From an uncultured Collinsella sp. (GTDB lineage Bacteria > Actinomycetota > Coriobacteriia > Coriobacteriales > Coriobacteriaceae), in the NCBI GenBank assembly GCA_900541235.1, contig UQIW01000015.1, positions 1 to 64,000 on the forward strand: 64,000 bases of DNA. Direction: 5' to 3'. The position numbers were made by a program, and so were the translations under genes. Each line of letters opens with the position of its first letter. Within the stretch, counting starts at the first letter, position 1. The notes under the pieces are model-generated. The model had not been told where the DNA came from, searched no databases, and worked only from the letters and a program-made list of their open reading frames with translations. Below are positions 24,346 through 32,583 of this stretch, piece by piece.

Positions 24346-26934
24346 TTAGAACGTCTGCTCGTAATCGCTGTGCTTTTTTGCCGAACGCACCAGGAACTCC
24401 TGGTTGGTATTGGTGCCCTTGAGGCCCTTGATAAACGACGCGGCCGCGCGCTCGGTATTGTTCATGCCGGCGAGGATGCGGCGCAGGCCAAAGACAAACG
24501 GGCGCATCTGCTCGTCGACCAGCAGATCCTCGTTGCGCGTACCCGAGGCAACGGGATCGATGGCCGGGAAGATACGGCGGTCGGCCAGGTCGCGGTCGAG
24601 CTTGAGCTCCATGTTGCCGGTACCCTTGAACTCCTCAAAGATGACCTCGTCCATCTTGGAGCCGGTATCGATGAGGGCGGAAGCCAAGATGGTGAGCGAG
24701 CCGCCGTTCTCGATGTTGCGGGCTGCGCCCAAGAAACGCTTGGGCGGATACAGGGCAGCCGAATCGACGCCGCCCGACAGGATACGACCCGAGGCGGGAG
24801 CGGCCAGATTGTAGGCGCGGGCAAGGCGCGTGATGGAGTCGAGTACCACCACGACGTCGCCACCCAGCTCCACGATGCGTTTGGCACGCTCGATCACGAG
24901 CTCTGCCACGCGAGTATGGTTGTCGGCGGGCATATCGAAGGTCGAGGCCACGACCTCACCCTTGATGGAGCGCTGCATATCGGTGACCTCTTCGGGGCGC
25001 TCGTCAACGAGCAGGCAGATGAGGTGCACCTCGGGATTGTTGATCGAGATAGACTGGCAGATCTTCTTGAGGATCGTGGTCTTGCCGGCTTTTGGCGGCG
25101 ACACAATCAGGCCGCGCTGGCCCTTGCCGATCGGCGACACGATATCGATGGCGCGACCGGTGATGGAATCCTTGCCGTGCTCCATGCGCAGCGGCTCGTT
25201 GGGATAGACCGGGGTAAGGTCGCCGAACTTGGGGCGGTTGCGGATCTGCTCGGGATCCATGCCGTTAACGGTCGTGATCTTGGCGAGGCCGGCGCGCTTG
25301 TCGCCGCCGCGCGAGGGGCGCAGCGAGCCCTCGATGACATCGCCCGTGCGCAGGCGTGCGGAGCGAATGAGATATGCGGGAACAAAGGCGTCATCGCTGG
25401 ACTTCATGTAGCCGTGGGCATGAATGATGCCGAAGCTATCCGGGCGAATCTGCAGAATGCCCTTGATGTCGCGGAAGCCCTCGGCCTTCGCGGCGGTGGT
25501 GTAGATCTCTTCGACGAGCTCGGCCTTCTTCTTGCCGGTCGTCTCGATCTCGAACTCCTTGGCCTTTTCACGCAGCTCGGCGACCTTCATGGCCGCGAGT
25601 TCCTCACGCGAAAGCGTGGGCTCAGTCGGGGCGGCGTTGCGCTCCTTATTACGCTGCTTGCGATCGCGCTGACGATTGCGGCGGTCGTTGTTGCGCTCGT
25701 CGTTACGCTTGTGCTGACGTCGGTTAGGGCGGGCGCTCTCGTCGGTCTCGGCGGTCGTGGCGCCCTCGGCCGCCGGAGTTGCGGCGTCGGTGTCGGCCGG
25801 GACTTTATTATCGGCCTTGGTATCGGCATCGGCATTGGGCTCGGCATCGGCTTGCTGCTCGACGGCCTTAGCCTTTGCAGACTTCTTGCGTGTACGCTTG
25901 GGCTTCTCGGCCGCCGGCTGACCGGCGTTCTCGGCATCGGGAGCGGAGTCGACGGTTGCCTCGGCGACCTCGTTGCCCGAGTCCTCGGACGTGTCCTTTT
26001 TCGAACCCTTGGCCTTGGACGAGCGCTTAGCGGCCGTGCGACGGCTGCGACCGGGACGAACATCGGCGGGTTCGCCCTCTGCGGGTGCTCCGACCTCGGT
26101 GGCAGCGGTTCCCTGGGCAGGAGTGTCGGCGACGGGCGCGGGCGTGGCGGTCATCGCGGCATCCTGAGCTGCGGCTGCCGCGGCGGCGGCAGCCTTCTCG
26201 GCCTCGACGAAGGCCTTGGGCTTGCGGCCGCGACGGTGCGGGAGAAGAGCGGGATCGACAACGGGAACCTCGTTGGCCTCGGCAGGTGTTGCAGACTCAG
26301 AGGGCTGCTCACCCTCCCCTACCACAGAACAAGCCGGAGCTTCACCGGACTCTTGAGCCGCCTGCTCAGCATCCTGCTGAGACTTGGCCGCACGACGACG
26401 CGTGCGCGGAGCCGGCTTCTCGGTCGGCTGCCCCGCGACAGGGGCCTCGGTGGCCGCAGACGCCTCGGAGACGACCGGCGCTGCAAGCTCGGTCAGTGCC
26501 GCGGCCTCGCGCTCGGCAGCACGGCGACGGGCACGCACAACCTGAGCCTCGCTGATCTGCGCCAGCGCGCGGGCCTGTGCAACCTCATCGGAAATCGGCG
26601 CGGAGGAATCGGCAACGGTGCGCTTGGTTCGCGTCGCGCGCATGGCGCGACGCTTGGGCTTGTCGGCCTCCTCGCCGTCAGCGGCGGGCTTAGGCGCACG
26701 GCGCGTGCGCTTGGGCTTTACGGGCGCGGCATCCTCTTCGGCGGCAGGGGCAACTCCCTCGCCAGCGGCAGGCGCGACCTTCTCAGCCGATGCGGGCGCA
26801 GGCGTCGAAGCGGCCTTGGAGGCCTCAGGAGCCGAAGCCTGCACCGGCGCAGGCATCACGACCTGGTCCAACGCAGCCGGTGCAGCGGGAGCGGCCGTCG
26901 TCGTTATTTCGTTTTCTTGCTGTTGATCAGACAC
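24346..26934 (-). CDS. rho: Transcription termination factor Rho with long disordered N-terminus
   Basis: Rho is the hexameric RNA-dependent helicase that ends transcription. The C-terminal ~410 residues are a complete Rho: the Rho_N helices (MKVAELREKAKEF), the cold-shock RNA-binding fold (GILQIRPDSFGIIHAHGYM), the Walker A SPPKAGKTT, the VVVVLDSITRLARAYN Walker B/Q-loop region, and the C-terminal R-loop. The first ~440 residues are low-complexity, rich in Ala, Pro, Glu, Lys and Arg, with repeated K/R-rich blocks such as KPKRTRRAPKP. This makes the protein 862 residues, about twice the E. coli Rho. The start is GTG with only a weak ribosome site. The gene stands alone. Confidence 0.96.
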   Translation of the reverse strand: MSDQQQENEITTTAAPAAPAALDQVVMPAPVQASAPEASKAASTPAPASAEKVAPAAGEGVAPAAEEDAAPVKPKRTRRAPKPAADGEEADKPKRRAMRATRTKRTVADSSAPISDEVAQARALAQISEAQVVRARRRAAEREAAALTELAAPVVSEASAATEAPVAGQPTEKPAPRTRRRAAKSQQDAEQAAQESGEAPACSVVGEGEQPSESATPAEANEVPVVDPALLPHRRGRKPKAFVEAEKAAAAAAAAAQDAAMTATPAPVADTPAQGTAATEVGAPAEGEPADVRPGRSRRTAAKRSSKAKGSKKDTSEDSGNEVAEATVDSAPDAENAGQPAAEKPKRTRKKSAKAKAVEQQADAEPNADADTKADNKVPADTDAATPAAEGATTAETDESARPNRRQHKRNDERNNDRRNRQRDRKQRNKERNAAPTEPTLSREELAAMKVAELREKAKEFEIETTGKKKAELVEEIYTTAAKAEGFRDIKGILQIRPDSFGIIHAHGYMKSSDDAFVPAYLIRSARLRTGDVIEGSLRPSRGGDKRAGLAKITTVNGMDPEQIRNRPKFGDLTPVYPNEPLRMEHGKDSITGRAIDIVSPIGKGQRGLIVSPPKAGKTTILKKICQSISINNPEVHLICLLVDERPEEVTDMQRSIKGEVVASTFDMPADNHTRVAELVIERAKRIVELGGDVVVVLDSITRLARAYNLAAPASGRILSGGVDSAALYPPKRFLGAARNIENGGSLTILASALIDTGSKMDEVIFEEFKGTGNMELKLDRDLADRRIFPAIDPVASGTRNEDLLVDEQMRPFVFGLRRILAGMNNTERAAASFIKGLKGTNTNQEFLVRSAKKHSDYEQTF

Positions 26935-27108
26935 AGTGTTTGCTCAACTTTCTTTTCAAGCCCTGTGATCACATGCTCCCTGCATAAACCTTCAGGGCGG
27001 CTAAACAGTCTAGCTCCGTCAAATACCGACGGACATCATTGATCTGTATCGAGATGATTGCGTCATATACGCAGCGTTAGTGTAACACAACCGCAACCAC
27101 CTGCAACT

Positions 27109-27157
27109 TAGTCATTGGACGTTCTTAAACGCCCAGTCATCAGGGACACTCTCCCTC
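27109..27157. repeat. TAGTCATTGG-type intergenic repeat, copy 1
   Basis: It begins TAGTCATTGG, continues with CGTTCTTAAACG, and ends GGGACACTCT. The same order and spacing recur at 46811-46858 near pckA and the lactate permease gene. Confidence 0.6.
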
Positions 27158-27230
27158 AAAAGCGCCTTGAAATGTCGCGCCAGAGGAGTGAAGCCGTGGC
27201 ATCCGGAATAGCCGCGCCACGTAACGCGCC

Positions 27231-27360
27231 TATCTACTACGTTTGACCCGCGACCCCTGACCATCCCCTCGATCTTCCTAAAATCGCAAGCCCGCTACCT
27301 GCGGTTTTAATATCGCACCTTTAATCATGGTTCGGGGTATGCGACTAAACGTAGTAGATA
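27231..27360. repeat. Inverted-repeat-bounded element, ~130 bp, copy 1
   Basis: TATCTACTACGTTT (27231-27244) and AAACGTAGTAGATA (27347-27360) are perfect 14-bp inverted ends. Internally ACCTGCGGTTTTAA (27297-27310) pairs imperfectly with TAAAATCGCA just before it. The layout matches the element at 50362-50484, which has different ends but the same internal motif at a similar place. Confidence 0.6.
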
Positions 27361-27411
27361 AGCCCGATTCGTGGCGGACGGTTTCGCATCGCTCCCCCCC
27401 CCGGACAAAAA

Positions 27412-27464
27412 TAATCCGTTTTCCTCCGTCCCCAAGGGGTCGTTTTCAAAACGATAGCGGATTA
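27412..27464. repeat. Palindromic block sharing TCCGTTTTCCTCCGTCCCC
   Basis: Nested inverted repeats: TAATCCG with CGGATTA, CCCC with GGGG, and TCGTTTT-C-AAAACGA. The 19-base run TCCGTTTTCCTCCGTCCCC recurs exactly at 35439-35457 after pncB. Confidence 0.55.
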
Positions 27465-27644
27465 CGGTGCAAGAACGGCACAAGCCAACCATACCCTGCA
27501 TTTTCAAGAAACAATAAACCGTCTACCTGCGGTTTTAATTTCGCTATTGGCGCCATGGTCGCCAGTTGGCGATTCAGCCCCGTAAACCGGTATAGTTGCG
27601 TTTTTGTAGCATTTTCCAACACGCCAAAAAGCCCCGTCAAACGC

Positions 27645-27679
27645 AAAAAGCCCGACCTCCGCGATGGAGATCGGGCTTT
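27645..27679 (-). terminator. Terminator of argS
   Basis: On the minus strand AAAGCCCGATCTCC pairs with GGAGGTCGGGCTTT with one G-T/mismatch, then TT. It lies 46 bases after the argS stop. Confidence 0.88.
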
Positions 27680-27724
27680 CAAGGCTCAGTTAAACCAAAC
27701 CTGGACAGTCAAATGACCCGCAGC

Positions 27725-29578
27725 TTACATCTGCTCGGGTGCGGAAACGCCAACGAGGGTAAGCACCAGGGCGAGCGTTACGCGGACGGCGTCGCAAGCG
27801 GCCAGACGGGCGCGCGAGAGCTCGGGGTCGACGGGACGGCCCTCGCTCGGCAGGACCTGGCAGGCAGCGTAGAAGCTGTGGAAGTCGCCGGCGAGCTCCT
27901 CGGCAAAGTGCGTCAGGCGGAACGGAGCGCGGTCGCGAGCGCAGCTGGCGATGAGGTCGGTGAGCTCGTTGAGCTTGCGCGAAAGGGCGAGCTCGGTCGG
28001 GTCGGTCAGCAGCGAGTAATCGACATTCTCACCGATGGCCTTGGCGGCAACGGCCTTCATGCCCATCTCGGCGGCCTGCTCGGCGGTAACGTCAGCGGCG
28101 CGACGCAGGATGGAGCACACGCGGGCATGAGCGTACTGCACGTAGTACACCGGGTTGGAGTTGTCGCGCTTCTTAACGGCTTCGATGTCGAAGTCGACCA
28201 TCTGGTTGGAGCTCTTGGAGATGAGCGTGTAACGAGCGGCGTCGGAACCGACCTCGTCGACGAGCTCCTGCAGGGTCACCATGGTGCCCTTGCGCTTGGA
28301 CATACGGACGGGCTTGCCGTTGCGCAGCAGGTTGACGAGCTGGCCCAGCAGAACCTCAAACTTGCCGGGATAGCCAAGAGCGTCGCAGACGCAGCGGACG
28401 CGCTCGATGTAGCCGTGGTGGTCGGCGCCCCAGATGTCGATGACGTGGTCGACGCGCTGGAACTTATCCCAGTGATAGGCAACGTCGGAGGCGAAGTAGG
28501 TGTACTCGCCGTCGGACTTGATCAGGACGCGGTCCTTGTCGTCGCCCAGATCGGTGGAACGGAACCACAGGGCGCCGTCCTTGGTGTAGAGGTAGCCCAT
28601 CTTGTCGAGCTTCTCAAAAGCGCGGTCGACGGCGGAAGTGCCGACAGTCTCGCCCTCGGTGTCCTTCACATACAGCGAGCGCTCGGAGAACCAACGATCG
28701 AAGTCGCAATTGACGGCGTGGCAGAGGTCGCGCATGTTGTCGACCATCTTTACGTAGCCGCGCTCGCGGAAGCTCTCCATGCGCTCCTGCGGATCGGCCT
28801 CGACCCACTTGTCGCCGTCGGTGCGCCAGAACTCGGCAGCCTCGTCGATGATGTAGTCGCCGCCGTAGGAGTCCTTGCCCAGGGTCTCGGCAAAGTTGTC
28901 TTGATACGGATGGGTCTCGGGGTGCTCGTCGTTCTCGTCGGCGACAAAGGCATCGCGGTCGGCGATCAGCAGCTTGTGAGCCTCGTCGATATCCACGCCC
29001 TGCTTGGCGATGATGTCGGCAAGCTGCATATAGCGCGTGCTGATGGAGTTGCCGAAGGTGTTCATCTGAGAGCCGTGGTCGTTGATGTAGAACTCACGCT
29101 GGATGTCGTAACCGGCGTGGTCCATAACACGGCAGAGGGAGTCGCCCAGCGCGGCCCAGCGGCCATGGCCGATGTGCATGGGGCCGACGGGGTTGGCGGA
29201 AACGAACTCGACCTGGGTCTTCAGGCCGCCGCCGACGTTGGACTTAGCGAAGTCCATACCCTTCTCGCGGGCCTCGCCAAAGATGGCGTTCTTGACGGCA
29301 ACGGAGAGGTAGAAGTTGATGAAGCCAGGGCCGGCGATCTCGACCTTCTCGATCGCGGGATCCTCGGGCATATGGGCAACGACGGCCTCGGCAATCTTGC
29401 GCGGGGCGCAGTGGGCCAGCTTGGCGGACTTCAGGGCCATGGTGGAGGTCCACTCGCCATGAGAAGTGTCAGCCGGTCGCTCGATGGCGCAATCGTCAAG
29501 TTCAAATGCGGAAAGGTCGCCGGCCTCCTGGGCCGCAGCAAGCGCAGCGCGTACCAGCTCTTCAATCTTCTCGGGCAT
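27725..29578 (-). CDS. argS: Arginyl-tRNA synthetase
   Basis: Class I synthetase that charges tRNA-Arg with arginine in the cytoplasm. The HIGH motif is at 135-138 (GPMHIGHGRWAALGD), and MSKRKGTMVTL is the KMSKS-like loop. The N-terminal Arg-tRNA-synt_N domain (residues 1-90) and the C-terminal anticodon-binding DALR domain with its VTLALVLTLVGV tail are present. The 617-residue length is normal. The ATG at 29578 has an ideal AAGGAGGATCT. A longer frame to 29668 has no ribosome site. Its upstream region contains repeated TGCATAA half-sites. Confidence 0.97.
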   Translation of the reverse strand: MPEKIEELVRAALAAAQEAGDLSAFELDDCAIERPADTSHGEWTSTMALKSAKLAHCAPRKIAEAVVAHMPEDPAIEKVEIAGPGFINFYLSVAVKNAIFGEAREKGMDFAKSNVGGGLKTQVEFVSANPVGPMHIGHGRWAALGDSLCRVMDHAGYDIQREFYINDHGSQMNTFGNSISTRYMQLADIIAKQGVDIDEAHKLLIADRDAFVADENDEHPETHPYQDNFAETLGKDSYGGDYIIDEAAEFWRTDGDKWVEADPQERMESFRERGYVKMVDNMRDLCHAVNCDFDRWFSERSLYVKDTEGETVGTSAVDRAFEKLDKMGYLYTKDGALWFRSTDLGDDKDRVLIKSDGEYTYFASDVAYHWDKFQRVDHVIDIWGADHHGYIERVRCVCDALGYPGKFEVLLGQLVNLLRNGKPVRMSKRKGTMVTLQELVDEVGSDAARYTLISKSSNQMVDFDIEAVKKRDNSNPVYYVQYAHARVCSILRRAADVTAEQAAEMGMKAVAAKAIGENVDYSLLTDPTELALSRKLNELTDLIASCARDRAPFRLTHFAEELAGDFHSFYAACQVLPSEGRPVDPELSRARLAACDAVRVTLALVLTLVGVSAPEQM

Positions 29579-29920
29579 AGATCCTCCTTGTGTTAAAGCC
29601 CCCGAGCTCTTGGTCACTCGTAGGGCAAAAGCCAGAGTTTGTAGCACTCTATCACAAGCGACGCACACTGTCGCAGGGTAAAGCTAATAGATATTGCATA
29701 TGCACAAAAATGACTACCGCTCCTGCGCGGCAGTACAAAGTTGGCGGTTTGCCTGCAGATTATGCACGCGTTGGAACTGCATAAACATATGAATGGGTGG
29801 TGTATTTTATCGAATACTCTTACCTATCGGAGTTGTGTGCTTTTCCTGCATAAAGTAAGGGTTTACGCACGTCAGCGTGGTATTCTAAACATACGTGAAT
29901 TCGTATAAGTTGGAGGTAGC
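29579..29920. other. Divergent argS / CarD-family regulator intergenic region
   Basis: About 340 bases carry both promoters and no gene. The notable content is the set of TGCATA motifs described separately at 29695-29854. Confidence 0.5.
29695..29854. promoter_or_regulatory. Cluster of TGCATAA half-sites, candidate ArgR-type operator
   Basis: TGCATATGCA (29695-29704) is a perfect palindrome. TTATGCA (29760-29766) and TGCATAA (29778-29784) form an inverted repeat with an 11-base spacer. A fourth TGCATAAA is at 29847-29854. Arginine-repressor boxes in several bacteria are built of TGCATAA-like halves, and the position upstream of argS fits. This is inference from motif and position. Confidence 0.35.
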
Positions 29921-30406
29921 ATGTTCTCAATCGGTCAACACGTCATTCATCCGGGTCAGGGAGTCTGCACCGTCGTCGGTTTTAGGGACGACACGCCGCA
30001 GCCCATGCTGTTGCTCGAGACCAAGCAGGGACATGCGCAGACGATTCTCATGTACCCCGTGGCGCAGGCCGACCGTTTGCATGCCGCCATCTCCCAGCAA
30101 GATGCCGAACACCTGCTGAGCCACTACGACGAGTTGGAGTGCGACACCTTTACCGAGCGCAACAGCTCGCTGGAGGAGACGCACTTTAAGCAGCAGCTCA
30201 AGCTGGGTGCGCCCGAGACGGTCCGCGTGGCGAAAACCATGATGCACCGTATTCGCCAGGCCGAGGAAGCAGATAAAAAGCCAAGCTCTTACTACATGCG
30301 CGTACTCAAGGAAGCCAAGCGCCGCTCCATCGAGGAGTTCGCCGTGGCCCTGGGCGTCACCGAGGAGGACGCCGAAGCCCGCCTAGCCCAAGCCGCCCTC
30401 AACTAA
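29921..30406 (+). CDS. CarD/CdnL-type transcriptional regulator
   Basis: A 161-residue protein with the CarD/TRCF RNA-polymerase-interaction domain at the N-terminus (FSIGQHVIHPGQGVCTVVGF) and a helical C-terminal half with basic residues (MHRIRQAEEADKK, LKEAKRRSIEEF). CarD-family proteins bind the RNAP beta subunit and the promoter upstream fork and control open-complex stability, typically at rRNA promoters. The ATG follows GGAGGTAGC. A palindromic repeat of the seven-copy family follows the stop within 15 bases. I am sure of the family; the regulon is unknown. Confidence 0.9.
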   Translation: MFSIGQHVIHPGQGVCTVVGFRDDTPQPMLLLETKQGHAQTILMYPVAQADRLHAAISQQDAEHLLSHYDELECDTFTERNSSLEETHFKQQLKLGAPETVRVAKTMMHRIRQAEEADKKPSSYYMRVLKEAKRRSIEEFAVALGVTEEDAEARLAQAALN

Positions 30407-30419
30407 CCCATCCGCACCA

Positions 30420-30460
30420 AAAACCACCACAAAGGGGACAGGCACCTTTGTGGTGGTTTT
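30420..30460. repeat. ACCACC palindrome, copy 1
   Basis: Arms AAAACCACCACAAAGG and CCTTTGTGGTGGTTTT (16 bp perfect) with loop GGACAGGCA. It lies between the CarD-like gene and the HD gene. The T run suggests it also works as a terminator for the CarD-like gene. Confidence 0.9.
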
Positions 30461-30514
30461 CTTGTTCTAGTAGTATTCATTCTTATCGATACCCACGAGC
30501 AAAAGGAGTCCCTT

Positions 30515-31114
30515 ATGGCAGAGCCGCTTACCGCCGGAATCACCCGCGACCGCGCGTTCGAACTGCTCAACGAGCACAACAAGGACCCGTTCCACATCAC
30601 CCATGGCGAGACGGTCGAGGGCACTATGCGCTACTTTGCGCGCGAGTTCGACCCCGAGAACGAGGAGTTTTGGGGCATCGTCGGTCTGCTGCACGACTTG
30701 GATTGGGAGGAGCATGAGGATGACCCCATGAACCACACCATCTATGCCGCCGAGATTCTTGAGGGCGAAGGTGCGTCTCCCGAGCTTATCCGTGCCATCC
30801 AGACGCACACGTCGGACTTCAACTCTTCGCTGCCCAAGCCCGAGCTGCAAATGGAAAAGATCCTGTTTGCCTGCGATGAGCTCACCGGCCTGATCGGCGC
30901 CGCCGTCATCATGCGCCCGAGCAAGAGCGTCATGGACTTTACGACCAAGTCGCTCAAAAAGAAATTCAAGGACAAGCGCTTTGCCGCCGGCTGCTCGCGC
31001 GACGTGATTTCGCAGGGTGCCGAGATGCTGGGCTGGGAGCTTCCCGAACTCTTCGACCGCACCATCGCAGCCATGCAGTCCTTCGCCCCCGACCGCGACA
31101 CCTTCCAGGCCTAA
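30515..31114 (+). CDS. HD-domain hydrolase
   Basis: A 199-residue protein with an HD-type metal site: His30 (ITHGETV), the HD doublet at 60-61 (GLLHDLDWEEH) and later GAAVIMRPS and CSRDVISQGAEMLG. HD proteins hydrolyse nucleotides or phosphoesters; the substrate here is unknown. The single-domain size and the long loop with DDPMNHT resemble the HDIG-related clan of uncharacterised bacterial HD proteins. The ATG follows AAAGGAGTCCCTT. It is flanked by two copies of the ACCACC palindrome. Confidence 0.85.
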   Translation: MAEPLTAGITRDRAFELLNEHNKDPFHITHGETVEGTMRYFAREFDPENEEFWGIVGLLHDLDWEEHEDDPMNHTIYAAEILEGEGASPELIRAIQTHTSDFNSSLPKPELQMEKILFACDELTGLIGAAVIMRPSKSVMDFTTKSLKKKFKDKRFAAGCSRDVISQGAEMLGWELPELFDRTIAAMQSFAPDRDTFQA

Positions 31115-31129
31115 CCGCTCACGCCACCT

Positions 31130-31170
31130 AAAACCACCGCAAAGGTGCCTGTCCCCTTTGTGGTGGTTTT
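31130..31170. repeat. ACCACC palindrome, copy 2 (reversed loop)
   Basis: Arms AAACCACCGCAAAGG and CCTTTGTGGTGGTTT with loop TGCCTGTCC, the reverse complement of the usual loop, so this copy is inverted. It lies in the convergent gap between the HD gene and proA and can terminate both. Confidence 0.9.
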
Positions 31171-31184
31171 CGTTTATACGGAGT

Positions 31185-32471
31185 TTAGGGACGGACCTGG
31201 CCGGTGCCGCGGAGCTTGTATTTGTAGGTGGTGAGGGCCTCGGCGGCAAAGGGGCCGCGGGCGTGGAGCTTTTGGGTCGAGATGCCGATCTCGGCACCCA
31301 GCCCAAACTCGCCGCCGTCAGTGAAGCGCGTGCTGGCGTTGGCATACACAGCCGAGGCATCGACCGCATCCAGGAAGCGCTCGCAGGCATCCTCGTCCTC
31401 GGCAACGATGGCCTCGGAGTGCATGGTGCCGTAGCGGTTGATGTGTGCGATGGCCTCGTCCTCGTTCGCCACGACCTTCACGCTCATCTCGAGTGCCAGG
31501 TACTCACGGCCCCAATCCTCCTCAGTCGCGGCAACATAGTCGTCGCCCTCGGCAAGCCCAGCGTCAGCGCATGCAGCGCACGTGGCCTCGTCACCGTGAA
31601 TCAGCACGCCGTGGTCGTGCAACACGGCAACGACTGCGGGCAGGAAGCGATCAGCAACGGCACGGTCGACCAGCAGCGACTCGGCAGCATTGCACACGCC
31701 CACTCGCTGGGTCTTGGCATTGACGATAATGTTGAGCGCCTTGTCAAAGTCGGCGGATTCATGCACGTAGATATGACAGTTGCCCGTGCCCGTCTCGATC
31801 ACCGGCACAAGCGACTCGCGCACGCAGCGCTGAATCAGGCCCGCACCGCCACGCGGAATAAGCACGTCGACGATGCCGCGGAGCTTCATGAGCTCGCCGG
31901 TGGCCTCGCGGTCGGTAGACTCGATCATCGAGATAGCCTCGCGCGGGAAACCCTTGGCCTCGAGCGCATCGGCCAGCAGCTCGGCAATCATGGCGCACGA
32001 GTGATAGGCCAGCGAACCGCCGCGCAGAATGCAGGCGTTTCCGGTGCGGATGCAGATGCCCGCGGCGTCGGCCGTCACGTTGGGGCGCGCCTCGTAGACC
32101 ATGGCGACCAAACCCAGCGGCACGCTCACGCGGGTGAGGTCCACGCCACTTGCAAGCACGCGATGGTCGAGCACGCGGCCGACAGGATCGGGCAGCTCGG
32201 CGAGCTTCTCCAGGCCGGCGGCCATGCCCTCGACGCGCTCGGGCGTCAGCAACAGGCGATCGAGGAGCCCCGCCGAGGTCCCCGCATCGCGCGCGGCGGA
32301 CATATCGAGCTCGTTGGCGGCGACGATGGAGTCGACACCGTTGCGCAGTGATGCGGCCATGGCGCGCACGGCCTCCTGGCGCTGCTCATCGCTCGCCGTG
32401 GCAAGCGAGGCCGACGCTGCCTTGGCGGCAACGGCAAGATCGTGGACATACGTGGCTATATCGACCGACAT
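31185..32471 (-). CDS. proA: Gamma-glutamyl phosphate reductase
   Basis: ProA reduces gamma-glutamyl phosphate to glutamate semialdehyde with NADPH, the second step of proline synthesis. The catalytic cysteine lies in RVGVCNAAESLL, the family blocks VYEARPNVTADA and LIPRGGAGLI are intact, and the C-terminal FTDGGEFGLGAEIGIST closes the fold. The 428-residue length is normal. The ATG has AGGAGAAAGGG upstream. It is not adjacent to proB: an S33 hydrolase on the opposite strand sits between them. Confidence 0.97.
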   Translation of the reverse strand: MSVDIATYVHDLAVAAKAASASLATASDEQRQEAVRAMAASLRNGVDSIVAANELDMSAARDAGTSAGLLDRLLLTPERVEGMAAGLEKLAELPDPVGRVLDHRVLASGVDLTRVSVPLGLVAMVYEARPNVTADAAGICIRTGNACILRGGSLAYHSCAMIAELLADALEAKGFPREAISMIESTDREATGELMKLRGIVDVLIPRGGAGLIQRCVRESLVPVIETGTGNCHIYVHESADFDKALNIIVNAKTQRVGVCNAAESLLVDRAVADRFLPAVVAVLHDHGVLIHGDEATCAACADAGLAEGDDYVAATEEDWGREYLALEMSVKVVANEDEAIAHINRYGTMHSEAIVAEDEDACERFLDAVDASAVYANASTRFTDGGEFGLGAEIGISTQKLHARGPFAAEALTTYKYKLRGTGQVRP

Positions 32472-32583
32472 GGGCGGCCCTTTCTCCTAGAAGTTTGCAA
32501 CCATGGTAGCCGATTTGCGCATGGCCTCGCCCGCGGCGGTAGAATTGGTCAACCCGAAACACCGCAACGAACGGAAGTACCGC

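Larger units (their letters stand above)
26935..27644. other. Repeat-rich intergenic region upstream of rho
   Basis: About 700 bases without a supported gene. It includes the rho leader, one copy of a TAGTCATTGG-type repeat (27109-27157), an inverted-repeat-bounded element (27231-27360), a structured block with shared TCCGTTTTCCTCCGTCCCC (27412-27464) and a third ACCTGCGGTTTTAA motif (27525-27538). The block is a cluster of short repeats and not a decayed gene that I can identify. Confidence 0.6.

Noticed and set aside
24325..27042. Open frame of 905 codons on the plus strand across rho
   Set aside because: It is antisense to a complete Rho, has Gly/Leu/Arg-rich low-complexity content from the GC-rich complement and no ribosome site or family resemblance.
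27596..29596. Open frame of 666 codons on the plus strand across argS
   Set aside because: It is the antisense frame of a clear ArgRS with composition typical of complement reading, without a ribosome site.
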